DNA from: Vreelandella zhanjiangensis DSM 21076
Lineage (GTDB): Bacteria; Pseudomonadota; Gammaproteobacteria; Pseudomonadales; Halomonadaceae
DNA length: 64,000 bases
Assembly (NCBI RefSeq): GCF_000377665.1
Contig: NZ_KB898646.1
Coordinates: forward strand, 124,001-188,000
Direction of reading: 5' to 3'
The notes below the pieces were generated by a model, which was not told the origin of the DNA, did no database searches, and saw only the letters and a program-made list of their open reading frames with translations. The position numbers and the translations under genes are program-made. Positions 55,127-64,000 of the stretch are shown piece after piece (position 1 is the first letter of the stretch; each line of letters opens with the position of its first letter).

Positions 55127-55657
55127 TCAGCCTTTGCGCAGCTGCTCCAAGGGCAGGTTCAGATGCTGAGGCCGCTGAAGTACGTTGAGCAGCACAATGG
55201 CGCGCTCTTCCCCTTTGCAGCGCTCGAATATGGCTTCCAGATCTTTAAAAGGGCCTTCAGTAATAGTGACCTTTTCACCCGCGCTGAAATAGGTGTGGCT
55301 GCCTTCCTGGCGGTGGGGCTGGGCGCGAAGTGTCTCTACTAGTGCGCTGGGTACGCTTACGGGGTTATTACCAAAGGTGAGCAGGCGCAGTACGCCTCGT
55401 GTCGAGCGAATGGGCCGCCAGTTGCTCACTACTTGGTCAAGGCGAATAAACAGATAGTAGGGGAATAGAGGCTCAGTTACGGTGACAAGTTTGCCCTGGC
55501 GCCTGCGTTTAACGTCCAGCACCGGATGAAACACCTCATAACCCTGGTTAGTGAGGTGCTCGGCGGCGCGAAATGATTCGCTACCTTTACACTGAATGAC
55601 GTACCAGCTGGCGGAGGTGCCTTCTTCACTGCCGGACGCTATGTGACTGGGTTCCAT
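55127..55657 (-). CDS. rfaH: Transcription antiterminator RfaH
   Basis: A 176-residue NusG paralogue. NGN domain: SWYVIQCKGSESFRAAEHL, TEPLFPYYLFIRLD and STRGVLRLLTFG, closely matching E. coli RfaH (SEPLFPNYLF, ATRGV). The C-terminal KOW domain is GEKVTITEGPFKDLEAIFER with IVLLNVL. The RfaH HTT loop is replaced by NWRP. The start is ATG 55657, 4 nt after the oxoamine synthase stop; an upstream in-frame ATG at 55699 would overlap that gene. RfaH recognises ops during elongation and links transcription to translation. It is the last gene of the PKS operon. The only exact ops site I noticed in the window is at 3905. Confidence 0.93.
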   Translation of the reverse strand: MEPSHIASGSEEGTSASWYVIQCKGSESFRAAEHLTNQGYEVFHPVLDVKRRRQGKLVTVTEPLFPYYLFIRLDQVVSNWRPIRSTRGVLRLLTFGNNPVSVPSALVETLRAQPHRQEGSHTYFSAGEKVTITEGPFKDLEAIFERCKGEERAIVLLNVLQRPQHLNLPLEQLRKG

Positions 55658-55661
55658 AGGG

Positions 55662-57002
55662 TTAGCTTTTGGCTTGGCCGAGCAGGGCGGCCAGGGCATC
55701 TAACGTTTGATCAATATGCTCCTGAGTGTGGGCATAGGATAGGAAAAACCGCAGTCGGGCACTCTTTTCAGGCACGGCCGGATGCAGGATCGGCTGCACG
55801 TTGATGTGGTATTGCTCAAGCAGCGTATGGGAAAGATGCGCCGCCAGCGGCGAGCTGCCCACAATAATGGGTACTACGGCAGCACCTATGCTATGGCCGG
55901 TATCCATGCCGTGCTTTTGGGCTTGCTGCAGGAAATAGCGCGAAATCGTGTGAAGTTTCTCCACCCGCTCCGGCTCCTGTTGCATCAGTTCAAGCACTTT
56001 GATGGATGGTGCAGCCACTTGGGCAGGCATTCCCACGCTGTATAAAAAGCCGGGTGCAAAGTAGCGCAGCGTTTCTACCAAAGCTTTATTACCCGCGATA
56101 TAACCGCCGCATCCGGAGAGCGTTTTGCTCATGGTGCCCATCCAGATATCTACATCACACGGGTCGATGGCAAAGTACTCGTGAAGCCCTAAGCCGTTAT
56201 CGCCCATAACGCCGAAAGAGTGCGCTTCATCGACCATCAGCCATACCTGATGGCGCTTTTTAAGCTCAATAAAGCGCGGCAGATCAGGGATGTCGCCATC
56301 CATGCTGTAAAGCCCTTCGATGACCACAATCACACGTTCAAACTGATGGCGATGGCGACTAAGCAGCGCATCTAGCGCGTCGGGGTCGTTATGCGCAAAC
56401 GACATCCGTTTGGCACCGGAAAGCTGCGCGCCGACCAATGAGCTGTTGTGAATATACTCATCGTGGAGCACGAGATCTTTAGGCCCCAGCAGATAGCCAA
56501 GCGTTGAAACGTTAGTGGCATGCCCGCTAACAAACGCAACCGCATCATCGACCTGGTAAGCCTTGGCGATGGCCTGTTCAAGCTCACGGTGAATTGGCCG
56601 TTCACCCGAGACTACCCGGCTGGCGGATACCGACGTGCCATAGCGAGCCACTGCATCGCTGGCCGCCTGGTTAACGCGTGTGTCGCCTGAATAGCCAAGG
56701 TAGTTGTAGCTGGCGAAGTTGATGCAGGGCTGTCCTTGAATAACGCTGGTTGCTCCGGCAACGCCTTCGTGCACTTTGAAGAAGGGGTCTTTCAACCCCA
56801 ACTGTTCGGCGCCCTGGCGCAGCATGGCAAGCTGCTGATAGCCAGGGTGGGCATCAAATCGCGTAAAGCGCTCGGGCACCGGGCTTGAGGATGTGTCGTA
56901 GCCCGGAGAGGAGCTGGCAGCGTTGGTTGTGGCGCGTGGCGTGGTGCGTTTACGCGCCTGTTCCAACAGCTGCCGTTTTAAATCAGAGCGCTTAGCGGTC
57001 AT
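55662..57002 (-). CDS. Alpha-oxoamine synthase (PLP-dependent, KBL/AONS/SPT family)
   Basis: A 446-residue fold-type I PLP enzyme. NFASYNYLGYSGDTRV, GTSVSASRVVSGERPIHRELE, LHDEYIHNSSLVG, VDEAHSFGVMGDNG (Asp258, His261) and the PLP lysine in GTMSKTLSGCGGYIAG (Lys293) define the alpha-oxoamine synthase family. These enzymes condense an amino acid with an acyl thioester, losing CO2, to give an alpha-aminoketone. The N-terminus is extended by about 50 Ser/Thr/Pro-rich residues. Its ATG overlaps the PKS stop (ATGA), so it is the likely off-loading enzyme for the ACP-bound polyketide. The amino-acid substrate cannot be read. Confidence 0.92.
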   Translation of the reverse strand: MTAKRSDLKRQLLEQARKRTTPRATTNAASSSPGYDTSSSPVPERFTRFDAHPGYQQLAMLRQGAEQLGLKDPFFKVHEGVAGATSVIQGQPCINFASYNYLGYSGDTRVNQAASDAVARYGTSVSASRVVSGERPIHRELEQAIAKAYQVDDAVAFVSGHATNVSTLGYLLGPKDLVLHDEYIHNSSLVGAQLSGAKRMSFAHNDPDALDALLSRHRHQFERVIVVIEGLYSMDGDIPDLPRFIELKKRHQVWLMVDEAHSFGVMGDNGLGLHEYFAIDPCDVDIWMGTMSKTLSGCGGYIAGNKALVETLRYFAPGFLYSVGMPAQVAAPSIKVLELMQQEPERVEKLHTISRYFLQQAQKHGMDTGHSIGAAVVPIIVGSSPLAAHLSHTLLEQYHINVQPILHPAVPEKSARLRFFLSYAHTQEHIDQTLDALAALLGQAKS

Positions 57003-60000
57003 GGTGTCTCGGTCGTCGATGATGTTGAGGCAGGCTCAGAGAGCCCGTCAGCCCCGTGGCGAGCGGCGAGAGAGGCTAACGCATCTTGCGGTGCTTCTTC
57101 AACATCATCGTCATGCTGGTGGAGCTTTTTAATCAGCACACCAGCAAGCTTGTTAAGCGTTGAGGCTTCGCTGAGCACCATGACCGGTACCTGAACGCCC
57201 AGGCGGTTTTCGATTGCGGTCATCAGCTCAACGCCCATCAACGAGTCAAAGCCCATATCGTAGACCGAGCGATTAACGTCAATCTTCTCCTCTTCGATCA
57301 GCAGAATGCTGGCAAGCTCTGCGCGAAGTAGCTCTGTCACCGTGGTGTGCAGTTCTTCCGGCGAAAGGTCGGCAAGCAGGGCGCTGATATCATCATCACT
57401 TTCATGACTGTTATCGTCGTCACTGGCGCGGGCTATCTCGTTAAAGCGCGGCGCATTGGCAGTCGGTAAGAAGCGGGCCAGCGCGCCCCACTCAAGCTCC
57501 AGTACGCCAAGGCTTGGCCCGGGAGTTACCAGCATTTGCTCAAGCACGTTAAGCGCATCATCAGAGCGCAGGGCAGAACCGCCTAAGCGCTCTTGCAGCG
57601 CATCACGCGTACGCGTGTTGCGGGCCAGGAAGCCGACATCCTCAATTGCGCCCCAGCGTACGCAGGTCGCAGGAAGACCAGCTGCCCGGCGGGCAGCTGC
57701 AAATGCTTCGAGCCAGTGGTTGGCGGCCACGTAATTGGCCTGCCCTGGGTTGCCGAATAGCGTAGTCGCTGATGAGTAGAGGATAAAGAAATCCAACGGC
57801 TCGTCTCGTGTTAAAGCATCGAGATGGCGGGCGCCTTCAATTTTGGGTGTTAATACCTTTTGAATACGCTCGGCATCCAGGTTGCGAATCAAGCCGTCGT
57901 CAATCACCGTGGCGGCGTGCACGATACCGCGCAGCGGGCCAAGCTCAGCGTTGGCACGTGTCAGGACGCTCGCCAGCGCATCGCGGTCGGTAATGTCGCA
58001 GGCAACTGCCATCACCTTGACGCCTTGGGCGTCGAATTCGGTGATAGCGGCCTGAGCCTCATCACTGGAAGGGCCGCTGCGGCTAAGCAGAATCAGCTGG
58101 CGAGCGCCTTTACTGACCAGCCACTGAGCGGTTTTAAGACCGAACCCGCCCAAGCCGCCGGTCACCAAGTAGCTGCCATCGTCGGTAAGGTTTAGCGTTT
58201 CACGGCCAAGCGCCTCGTTCTTGGGCGGCGCAATGGGCTGCTCGTAGGTGACGACGACTTTGCCGATCTGGCGCGCTTGCTGCATATAGCGGAAGGCATC
58301 GATCACTTGGCTATGGCTAAACGCGGTAAACGGTAGCGGGCTGAGCGTGCCGTCGTTAAACAGCGCCATCATTTCCCCAAACAAACGCTGGGTAAGGGCG
58401 GGCTGTACCTTCATCAACTGGTCGGAGTCGATACCGAAATAGCTTAAGTTATTGCGGAACGGGCGCAGGCCGATATGCGTATTCTCGTAGAAATCGCGTT
58501 TACCCAGTTCCAGGAATCGACCAAAGGGGCGCAGGGCGCGCAGGTTTTGGTTGATGGCTTCCCCGGCAAGCGAGTTCAGCACGATATCAACACCTTCACC
58601 CTGGGTGTCTTCAAGGATCTCTTCAGCAAAGGTCAGCGAGCGTGAATCATAAAGGCGCTCAACGCCCATCAGGCGTAAAAAGTCACGCTTCTCTTCAGAA
58701 CCTACCGTGGCGTAAATTTCCGCGCCAAGCCACTGAGCAATTTGCAGCGCGGCAATGCCTACGCCGCCCGCTGCACCATGGATCAGGACTTTTTCGCCCG
58801 GCTCCAGGCGTGCCAGGTGTTTTAGCGCGTAGTACACGGTAAAGAACGTGGTGGGGATGGTCGCGGCGGCAGCGTAGCTTACGCCTTCCGGCAGCGGCGC
58901 CACCGCGTGCTGGCTGGCAATCAGCCGGTCACTGAAGCTTGCCGGGCCAAAGCCAACCACTGCCTGACCTGGGGCGACGTGAGTGACGTTATCACCGACA
59001 GCAACCACTTCGCCGGAGAACTCAAGGCCTAGCGTCGGCCCGGCAAAACCGTTCTCGATCGCCTCATCAGAAAGCAGGCCGAGGGTGTACATCACGTCAC
59101 GGAAGTTAAGCCCCGTGGCTTTTACCTTGATTTCAACGTCATCGGCCTTGAGCGCGGGCAGCTCACGCGGACGCCACTGCAGCTGGCGCAACTGGCCGGG
59201 AAGAGCAAAACCCAGGGTCATTGCCTGCCGCGCAGAGGTGCCGTCAACCACCTGTTGAGGCGCCGGTGCCGGCAAGGTGCGCAGACGGGTGGCAAAACGC
59301 TCGCCGTTAGCATTAATGACGACTTCGTTTTCGCTATCCGGCGCGGTCAACGACTCGACCCATGCACTTAGCGCAGCATCACTGACGTCATAAGGGATAT
59401 CCAGCAGGTTAGCGGTATGGCCAACGGCTTCATTGGCAAGCGAGCGACCAAAGCCCCAGAATGCGGCATCATCAAACATGTTGGCTTGCGCTTGCTGTGA
59501 CTGCCACAGCACGCTAACGCCCTGAGTGGTCAACCATAGCGTTGCCGAGGCAAGCTCAGCGGCTTCCAGGGCCAGGCTCCACTGCTGAGCACGGTGGCAG
59601 CGTAACGTTTGCACGGCGGTGCCACTATTGCCCAGGTCGCGCAGATCAATCACATTCAGTGTTTGGAGAGATTCACCCCATTCATCCAGCGACTTTTGTA
59701 GCTGTTCACTGGGCGAGTCGTCGCTTTGCTCAACAATCACGCTTGCTTGAAGCGCGGTAAGTGCGTTGGCAAGGCGCGCCGCGAGCGCTTCGTTGGCCTC
59801 ATCGGTCACGATTAGCTGGCAAGCTGCATTCGCGCTGCTTTCCGTTGCCTGAGCGGATGACGATTCGGGCATCTGGGCATGCAGCAGATACGCGCCGGTA
59901 TCACTTTCTTCAAGTTCGATAGGTGCTGAAACGCTAAAGCCTTGGGCGCTTAGCCACTCGCTTACTGTGGCGGGTTCCAGGGCCGTTTGATCAATCCCCG

Positions 60001-63000
60001 GCGTGGCTAGTACATCGTCTAGCCAGCGGCTGGGAGTAACGCCCACCACCATGATATGTGCCCCAGGCGCTAGCTGCCCTGGTAGGGCTTCAAGCAACTG
60101 ATACGTGCGGGCAGGCTGGGTGGCATCCGCGCTGATAAAGGCTAGCTGGGCTTTTTCTGCGTTTGCTAACGCCGGTGGCGCATCATCCAGCGACTGCACA
60201 TCAATTAGCGGGTAACGCTCTTGCAGCTGCTCGGCCTGATGGCGTGCGCTGTCATGCGTGGTGATCACCCGGTAGTGATGATTGTCTGTTAGCGGTGAGC
60301 CGGCCAGCTGTTCCAGCAGGCGTTGCCCCAGCGCCGGTGCACATGGGCCAGCTTCAAGCAGCTGTAAGCGCTCGCTTGACCCTAAGGCGCCAAGTGATGC
60401 TTCCATCAGACTACCCAGCTCGCTGGCAAGCACTTGCCAGCCGCTTTCGCCTACCAGCACGCGGCTAAGCCTTGCCAGGTGCTCTGTCGAAATACCCAGC
60501 GTGTCTAACTGAGTAGAGCCATTTTGCAGCGCCTGACGATGCAGGCCAAGCCGGCCGACCAGGTGAATCGGCGCAAAGTAGTCGGGATAGTCCTGTACCA
60601 GCAGTTGCCAGATCGTTTCAGGCGGCAAGGCTTCTTCGTTACCCTCGACGGTAAAGCCTTGCTGGGCAAACGCTTCGCTGAGGCTATCAAGTAACGGGGC
60701 GACTTCCTGAGCATAACGCTGGCCGGTATGCGTAGCGTAACGATCGCCCAGCCCCGCCAAGCGGCTCAATGCCTCGGCAGGCAGGGGAAGCGGCGAAGCG
60801 CTAAGCGGCGCTGGCGTCAGCTCAACATCCATATAGCTAAACTGCTGGTGGTGAGCGCGGTTCAGGCGTATCGCCTTGAAGCGCGTCTGGCTGAGCACGG
60901 CAACGGCGTTGCCTGCTGCGTCATAGAGTTCGAAGTCAGCAGTAAACGAGTGGGGCGCACGTTTGCCCATCACTGCGCGGGCCAGTACCGGTGTACCGGC
61001 CTGAGTATTGACCTGTATACGGCCTACGCGAACGGGAACAAACGCCAGCTGAGAGGCAAACTCGCTGTGCTGTGCCAGCAGCGGAATAAACATCTGGAAG
61101 GCGCTATCCAGAATGCCTGGGTGCACGTGAAGCGTCGATAGCTGTGCCTGAACGTCGCTGGATAAGTCGATCGCGCCGATCACGGCGTTATTTTCGATCC
61201 AGCCGTGGCTGATCGCCTGGAACGCAGGGCCGTAATGCAGGCCGATGCGCTCAGCCATCAGTAAATGATCCGCCAGGGTGTAATCCGGCGTGCGCGTAGG
61301 CAGTGCTGGCGCCTGACGGTTGAGCAGAAAGCCGCGGCTTTCGTGCATGTTGCGTGCTACTGCGTTCAACTGCCAATCAACGCCGGTGGCCGGCTCGCGT
61401 GAGTGAATGGCGATGCGCCCGTCATCCGGGTTAAGCGATAAGCGCAAGGTGCGGCCATTGGGGCCATCCAGCAGCAACGGTGCGCGAATTTCCAGCTCTT
61501 CGATATCTAAAAGCGGGGTGTCTTTTTGCTGTAACGCGGCCGCTAAAGTTAATTCAACAAAGCCTGCCCCTGGGAATACTGCGCCTTCACCCACCACATG
61601 GTCGGCAAGCCAGGGCTGGCGTTTGGTATCCAACTGGCTTTCCCAGGTGTGCTCTTGCTGCGCAAGCGGATAACCCAGCAGCGGATGCTGGTAGTAGCGG
61701 GAAAGCAGGCCTTGGCCGTCTTCTGTGCTGTTGACCCAATGGCGTGTGCGCTGCCATGTATAGCGCGGCAGCAATACGCGCTGGCCTTCCACGGGGAAGA
61801 TATGCCGCATATCAAACGTTAGCCCGCTCAATAGCAGCTGGCTAACGCTTTGCTGGAGCTTTTCAAGGCCGGGTTTATGGCGCTCGATCGTGCCAATCAC
61901 TAGCCCGGTACGCTCTTGCTGGCGTAATGATTCATTGAGATAACGACGTAGAATAGGGTGGGCGCCCACCTCTACAAAAACGTTATAACCCTGCTTGATT
62001 AGCGCTGTCGCGGCGTTATCGAACAGAACCGGTTCACGGATGTTTTCCCACCAATAGGTAGCACCTAAGGCACTACCTTGGCTGAGTTCACCGGTGACGG
62101 TTGAGTAATAGGGGAGCTGCGTCTCACGTGGCGTAATCGTGCTTAATGCCTCAATCACGCCACTTTGAATACTGTCCATGGCCGGGCTATGGAAGGCATA
62201 ATCCAACGGCAGGCGTTTGGCAAACGTGCTTTGCTCGCTTAACGCTGCCTCAAGCGCGGTTAATTGATCGTTATCACCGGCCAGCGTAATTCCTTTGGGG
62301 CTGTTGATACCTGCCAGGCACACCTGATTGAATTCTGGCTTGGCAAGCCAGGGGGCAATGTCCTCAGCGCTCATGGCAACCGCGGTCATTCCACCCATGC
62401 CCCGGGTTTTGCCTTGATAGAAGCTGCGGTAGTAGATCACTTTTACAGCGTCTTCAAGACTTAACGCGCCCGCCGCCCAGGCGGCGGCGACTTCACCCAC
62501 GCTGTGTCCAAATACCGCTGCCGGCATGACGCCCTGCGCTTTCAACCATTCGGTTAAGGCGACTTGCAGCGCAAACAGGGCGGGCTGGGCAATTTCGGTA
62601 AGCTCAAAACGGTTCTCGCCATTTTGACCGACAAGTTCGGCACGTAGCGAGAAATTACCGTACTGCTGGAACAAGGCGTCCACGCGGTCAATAGCCTCGG
62701 CAAATACCGGGGCCGACTCGAGCAGGTCGCGGCCCATGGTTTCCCATTGGCAGCCATTGCCGTCATATACAAAGACAGGCCCGCGGGCATTGGTTAACCG
62801 CTCCAGGGTGGTAACGCTTGGGGTATCCCCCTCTGCGTACTGGTTCAGCGCCGCGGCGGCCTCTTCTGGCGTTTTCGCAAAGCAGAGCGCACCAAATGCG
62901 TGCTGTTCACGATGATGGAATAGCGTATGGGCAATATCGTAAAACGCACTGCTGCCATTAGCGCTGTCTTGGTTATGGCTGGCGGTAAAGTGCGCCGCGA

Positions 63001-64000
63001 GATTCTGGGCCGTCGCGGTAAGCGCTTCCTGGCTTTTGGCACTTAGCCGAATAGGCACGGCGTGAGCAGGCGCGGGCGCTTGGCTAGGCGCTGATGATTT
63101 TTCAGGCGCACTTTCCAGAATGACGTGGGCGTTAGCGCCGCCAAAGCCAAACGAGTTAATCCCGATCACCAGGCGACCCTCTTTTTTCAAGGGCTGGGCC
63201 TTGGTGACGACGTGCAGATTCCACTCATCAAATTTAATGCGCGGATTAAGCTTGCGAATACCGATGGTGGCGGGCACTTCGCGGTGCTGCAAGCTGTAAA
63301 GCGCTTTAGCAAGGCCGGCTACCCCTGACGCAGTTTCCAGGTGGCCGACGTTACTTTTGATAGAGCCGATCAGCAGCGGCGTTTGGCGATGTTTGCCCAA
63401 GGCTTCGCCAATGGCGCGGGTTTCTATCGGATCACCTACAGCGGTGCCCGTGCCGTGGGCTTCCAGGTAGTCGATCTCGTCGGGGCTGATGCCTGCCTGC
63501 GCATAGGCGCGGCGCATCAGGTCAGTCTGTGCGCTGGGGTTGGGCACCGTGATGCCCGATTTATGACCATCGGTATTCACTGCCGAGCCAGCCACTACTG
63601 CCAAAATATTGTCGCCATCAGCGATGGCCTGGTCGTAGTCCTTGAGCAGGAAAAGCCCAGCGCCTTCAGAGCGTACGTAGCCATTGCCTGATTCATCGAA
63701 CACCTGGCAGCGACCGGTCGGCGACAGCATGCTCGCCTTGGAGAAAATAATAAAACCGTACGGGTGCAGATGAAGGCTGATACCGCCAGCCAGCGCCATG
63801 TTGGTTTCACCGCTGCGGATGGATTGGCAGGCTTGGTGAAACGCGACCATAGACGATGAGCAAGCCGTATCCAACGACATGCTGGGGCCGTGCAGGTCAA
63901 ACACGTAAGACAGACGGTTTGAGGCAATGCTGGATGTATTGCCCGTGGCGGTAGAGGCATCAATGGCCGCCATGTCATCGGCCATACGGTACGAGTAATC
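56999..64000 (-). CDS. Highly reducing type I polyketide synthase (5' end beyond window)
   Basis: Residues are numbered from the Met at 63985; the reading frame continues to the edge (DYSYR precedes it), so the ketosynthase N-terminus is missing. Domains: KS to about 290 (Cys42 in DTACSSS, His177 in EAHGTGT, His215); AT about 400-700 (GHSVGE, Ser495; YAFHSP suggests malonyl); DH about 765-1045 (His796, Asp960; a Glu replaces the Gly of HxxxGxxxxP); a degenerate methyltransferase about 1070-1380 (LEAGPCAPA); ER about 1595-1915 (GAAGGVGIAALQ); KR about 1935-2170 (VTGGLGGFG, Ser2071, Tyr2085); ACP about 2215-2290 (GFDSL, Ser2248). There is no thioesterase. It resembles iterative HR-PKSs of the fungal Fum1 type. 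Confidence 0.95.
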   Translation of the reverse strand, partial: DYSYRMADDMAAIDASTATGNTSSIASNRLSYVFDLHGPSMSLDTACSSSMVAFHQACQSIRSGETNMALAGGISLHLHPYGFIIFSKASMLSPTGRCQVFDESGNGYVRSEGAGLFLLKDYDQAIADGDNILAVVAGSAVNTDGHKSGITVPNPSAQTDLMRRAYAQAGISPDEIDYLEAHGTGTAVGDPIETRAIGEALGKHRQTPLLIGSIKSNVGHLETASGVAGLAKALYSLQHREVPATIGIRKLNPRIKFDEWNLHVVTKAQPLKKEGRLVIGINSFGFGGANAHVILESAPEKSSAPSQAPAPAHAVPIRLSAKSQEALTATAQNLAAHFTASHNQDSANGSSAFYDIAHTLFHHREQHAFGALCFAKTPEEAAAALNQYAEGDTPSVTTLERLTNARGPVFVYDGNGCQWETMGRDLLESAPVFAEAIDRVDALFQQYGNFSLRAELVGQNGENRFELTEIAQPALFALQVALTEWLKAQGVMPAAVFGHSVGEVAAAWAAGALSLEDAVKVIYYRSFYQGKTRGMGGMTAVAMSAEDIAPWLAKPEFNQVCLAGINSPKGITLAGDNDQLTALEAALSEQSTFAKRLPLDYAFHSPAMDSIQSGVIEALSTITPRETQLPYYSTVTGELSQGSALGATYWWENIREPVLFDNAATALIKQGYNVFVEVGAHPILRRYLNESLRQQERTGLVIGTIERHKPGLEKLQQSVSQLLLSGLTFDMRHIFPVEGQRVLLPRYTWQRTRHWVNSTEDGQGLLSRYYQHPLLGYPLAQQEHTWESQLDTKRQPWLADHVVGEGAVFPGAGFVELTLAAALQQKDTPLLDIEELEIRAPLLLDGPNGRTLRLSLNPDDGRIAIHSREPATGVDWQLNAVARNMHESRGFLLNRQAPALPTRTPDYTLADHLLMAERIGLHYGPAFQAISHGWIENNAVIGAIDLSSDVQAQLSTLHVHPGILDSAFQMFIPLLAQHSEFASQLAFVPVRVGRIQVNTQAGTPVLARAVMGKRAPHSFTADFELYDAAGNAVAVLSQTRFKAIRLNRAHHQQFSYMDVELTPAPLSASPLPLPAEALSRLAGLGDRYATHTGQRYAQEVAPLLDSLSEAFAQQGFTVEGNEEALPPETIWQLLVQDYPDYFAPIHLVGRLGLHRQALQNGSTQLDTLGISTEHLARLSRVLVGESGWQVLASELGSLMEASLGALGSSERLQLLEAGPCAPALGQRLLEQLAGSPLTDNHHYRVITTHDSARHQAEQLQERYPLIDVQSLDDAPPALANAEKAQLAFISADATQPARTYQLLEALPGQLAPGAHIMVVGVTPSRWLDDVLATPGIDQTALEPATVSEWLSAQGFSVSAPIELEESDTGAYLLHAQMPESSSAQATESSANAACQLIVTDEANEALAARLANALTALQASVIVEQSDDSPSEQLQKSLDEWGESLQTLNVIDLRDLGNSGTAVQTLRCHRAQQWSLALEAAELASATLWLTTQGVSVLWQSQQAQANMFDDAAFWGFGRSLANEAVGHTANLLDIPYDVSDAALSAWVESLTAPDSENEVVINANGERFATRLRTLPAPAPQQVVDGTSARQAMTLGFALPGQLRQLQWRPRELPALKADDVEIKVKATGLNFRDVMYTLGLLSDEAIENGFAGPTLGLEFSGEVVAVGDNVTHVAPGQAVVGFGPASFSDRLIASQHAVAPLPEGVSYAAAATIPTTFFTVYYALKHLARLEPGEKVLIHGAAGGVGIAALQIAQWLGAEIYATVGSEEKRDFLRLMGVERLYDSRSLTFAEEILEDTQGEGVDIVLNSLAGEAINQNLRALRPFGRFLELGKRDFYENTHIGLRPFRNNLSYFGIDSDQLMKVQPALTQRLFGEMMALFNDGTLSPLPFTAFSHSQVIDAFRYMQQARQIGKVVVTYEQPIAPPKNEALGRETLNLTDDGSYLVTGGLGGFGLKTAQWLVSKGARQLILLSRSGPSSDEAQAAITEFDAQGVKVMAVACDITDRDALASVLTRANAELGPLRGIVHAATVIDDGLIRNLDAERIQKVLTPKIEGARHLDALTRDEPLDFFILYSSATTLFGNPGQANYVAANHWLEAFAAARRAAGLPATCVRWGAIEDVGFLARNTRTRDALQERLGGSALRSDDALNVLEQMLVTPGPSLGVLELEWGALARFLPTANAPRFNEIARASDDDNSHESDDDISALLADLSPEELHTTVTELLRAELASILLIEEEKIDVNRSVYDMGFDSLMGVELMTAIENRLGVQVPVMVLSEASTLNKLAGVLIKKLHQHDDDVEEAPQDALASLAARHGADGLSEPASTSSTTETP

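Noticed and set aside
55658-55699. Longer rfaH start overlapping the oxoamine synthase gene
   Set aside because: The extra 14 residues are Pro/Lys-rich and absent from RfaH relatives, and the start lacks a well-placed SD.

Overview
The window looks like a chromosomal segment of a halophilic or marine gammaproteobacterium, most likely a Halomonadaceae member. This rests on the paired trimeric-type porins with C-terminal Phe, the FinO/ProQ protein, RfaH, the overall codon usage and the moderate GC content; there is no 16S rRNA or other phylogenetic marker here, so the taxonomy is inference. Every protein-coding call from 13 to 45736 is on the + strand and every one from 46489 to 64000 is on the - strand. 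The convergent boundary is filled by a tandem array of REP-type repeats next to a RAYT transposase gene.

Left part (1-3.6 kb): a ProQ/FinO-domain RNA-binding protein and two tandem paralogous porins, each with its own terminator. From 3.9 to about 45.7 kb lies a very long surface-polysaccharide locus. It opens with a perfect ops element (3905-3915), the RfaH recruitment site, followed by a small lipoprotein, KpsD, KpsM, KpsE, a beta-CASP metallo-hydrolase, an AlgX-like protein and KpsT, i.e. an ABC-transporter-dependent (group 2 capsule-type) export system. Then come the complete dTDP-L-rhamnose pathway (rfbB, rfbD, rfbA, rfbC), two UDP-sugar dehydrogenases (Ugd and TviB-type), and a visibly AT-rich block (19.4-24.5 kb) with a glycosyltransferase, a PP-loop ATPase, a hexapeptide acetyltransferase, a probable rhamnosyltransferase-like protein and a methyltransferase. 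After glmS and glmM come several very large glycosyltransferases and a coiled-coil protein, four of which share an uncommon FDxxWYxxxYPDV module. The locus ends with precursor supply genes pgm, pgi, galU and finally cysQ.

Right part (46.5-64 kb, - strand): RAYT, rnk, gdhA, a YwrD-type gamma-glutamyltransferase in an operon with a tripartite tricarboxylate-type transporter (tctC-tctB-tctA-ggt), and an operon running in from beyond the right edge: a highly reducing type I PKS (KS-AT-DH-degenerate MT-ER-KR-ACP, no thioesterase), an alpha-oxoamine synthase overlapping it by 4 nt, and rfaH. The PKS/oxoamine synthase pair has the logic of fungal fumonisin Fum1/Fum8 and should make a long-chain aminoketone (sphingoid-like) product. 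The rfaH gene at the end of that operon is the obvious candidate to act on the ops site of the capsule locus 51 kb away.

Non-coding structure is rich. (1) A dispersed family of about 30-50 bp REP elements with ends GTAGCGCGTGGTAA / TTACCACGCGCTAC sits in most larger intergenic gaps. (2) A family of degenerate heptanucleotide arrays of consensus GTRARNN (or its complement) recurs at gene junctions, inside rfbD, and as a 22-copy perfect array before glmM. I have not seen this heptad family described and regard it, together with the PKS/oxoamine synthase/RfaH/ops arrangement, as the most interesting content.
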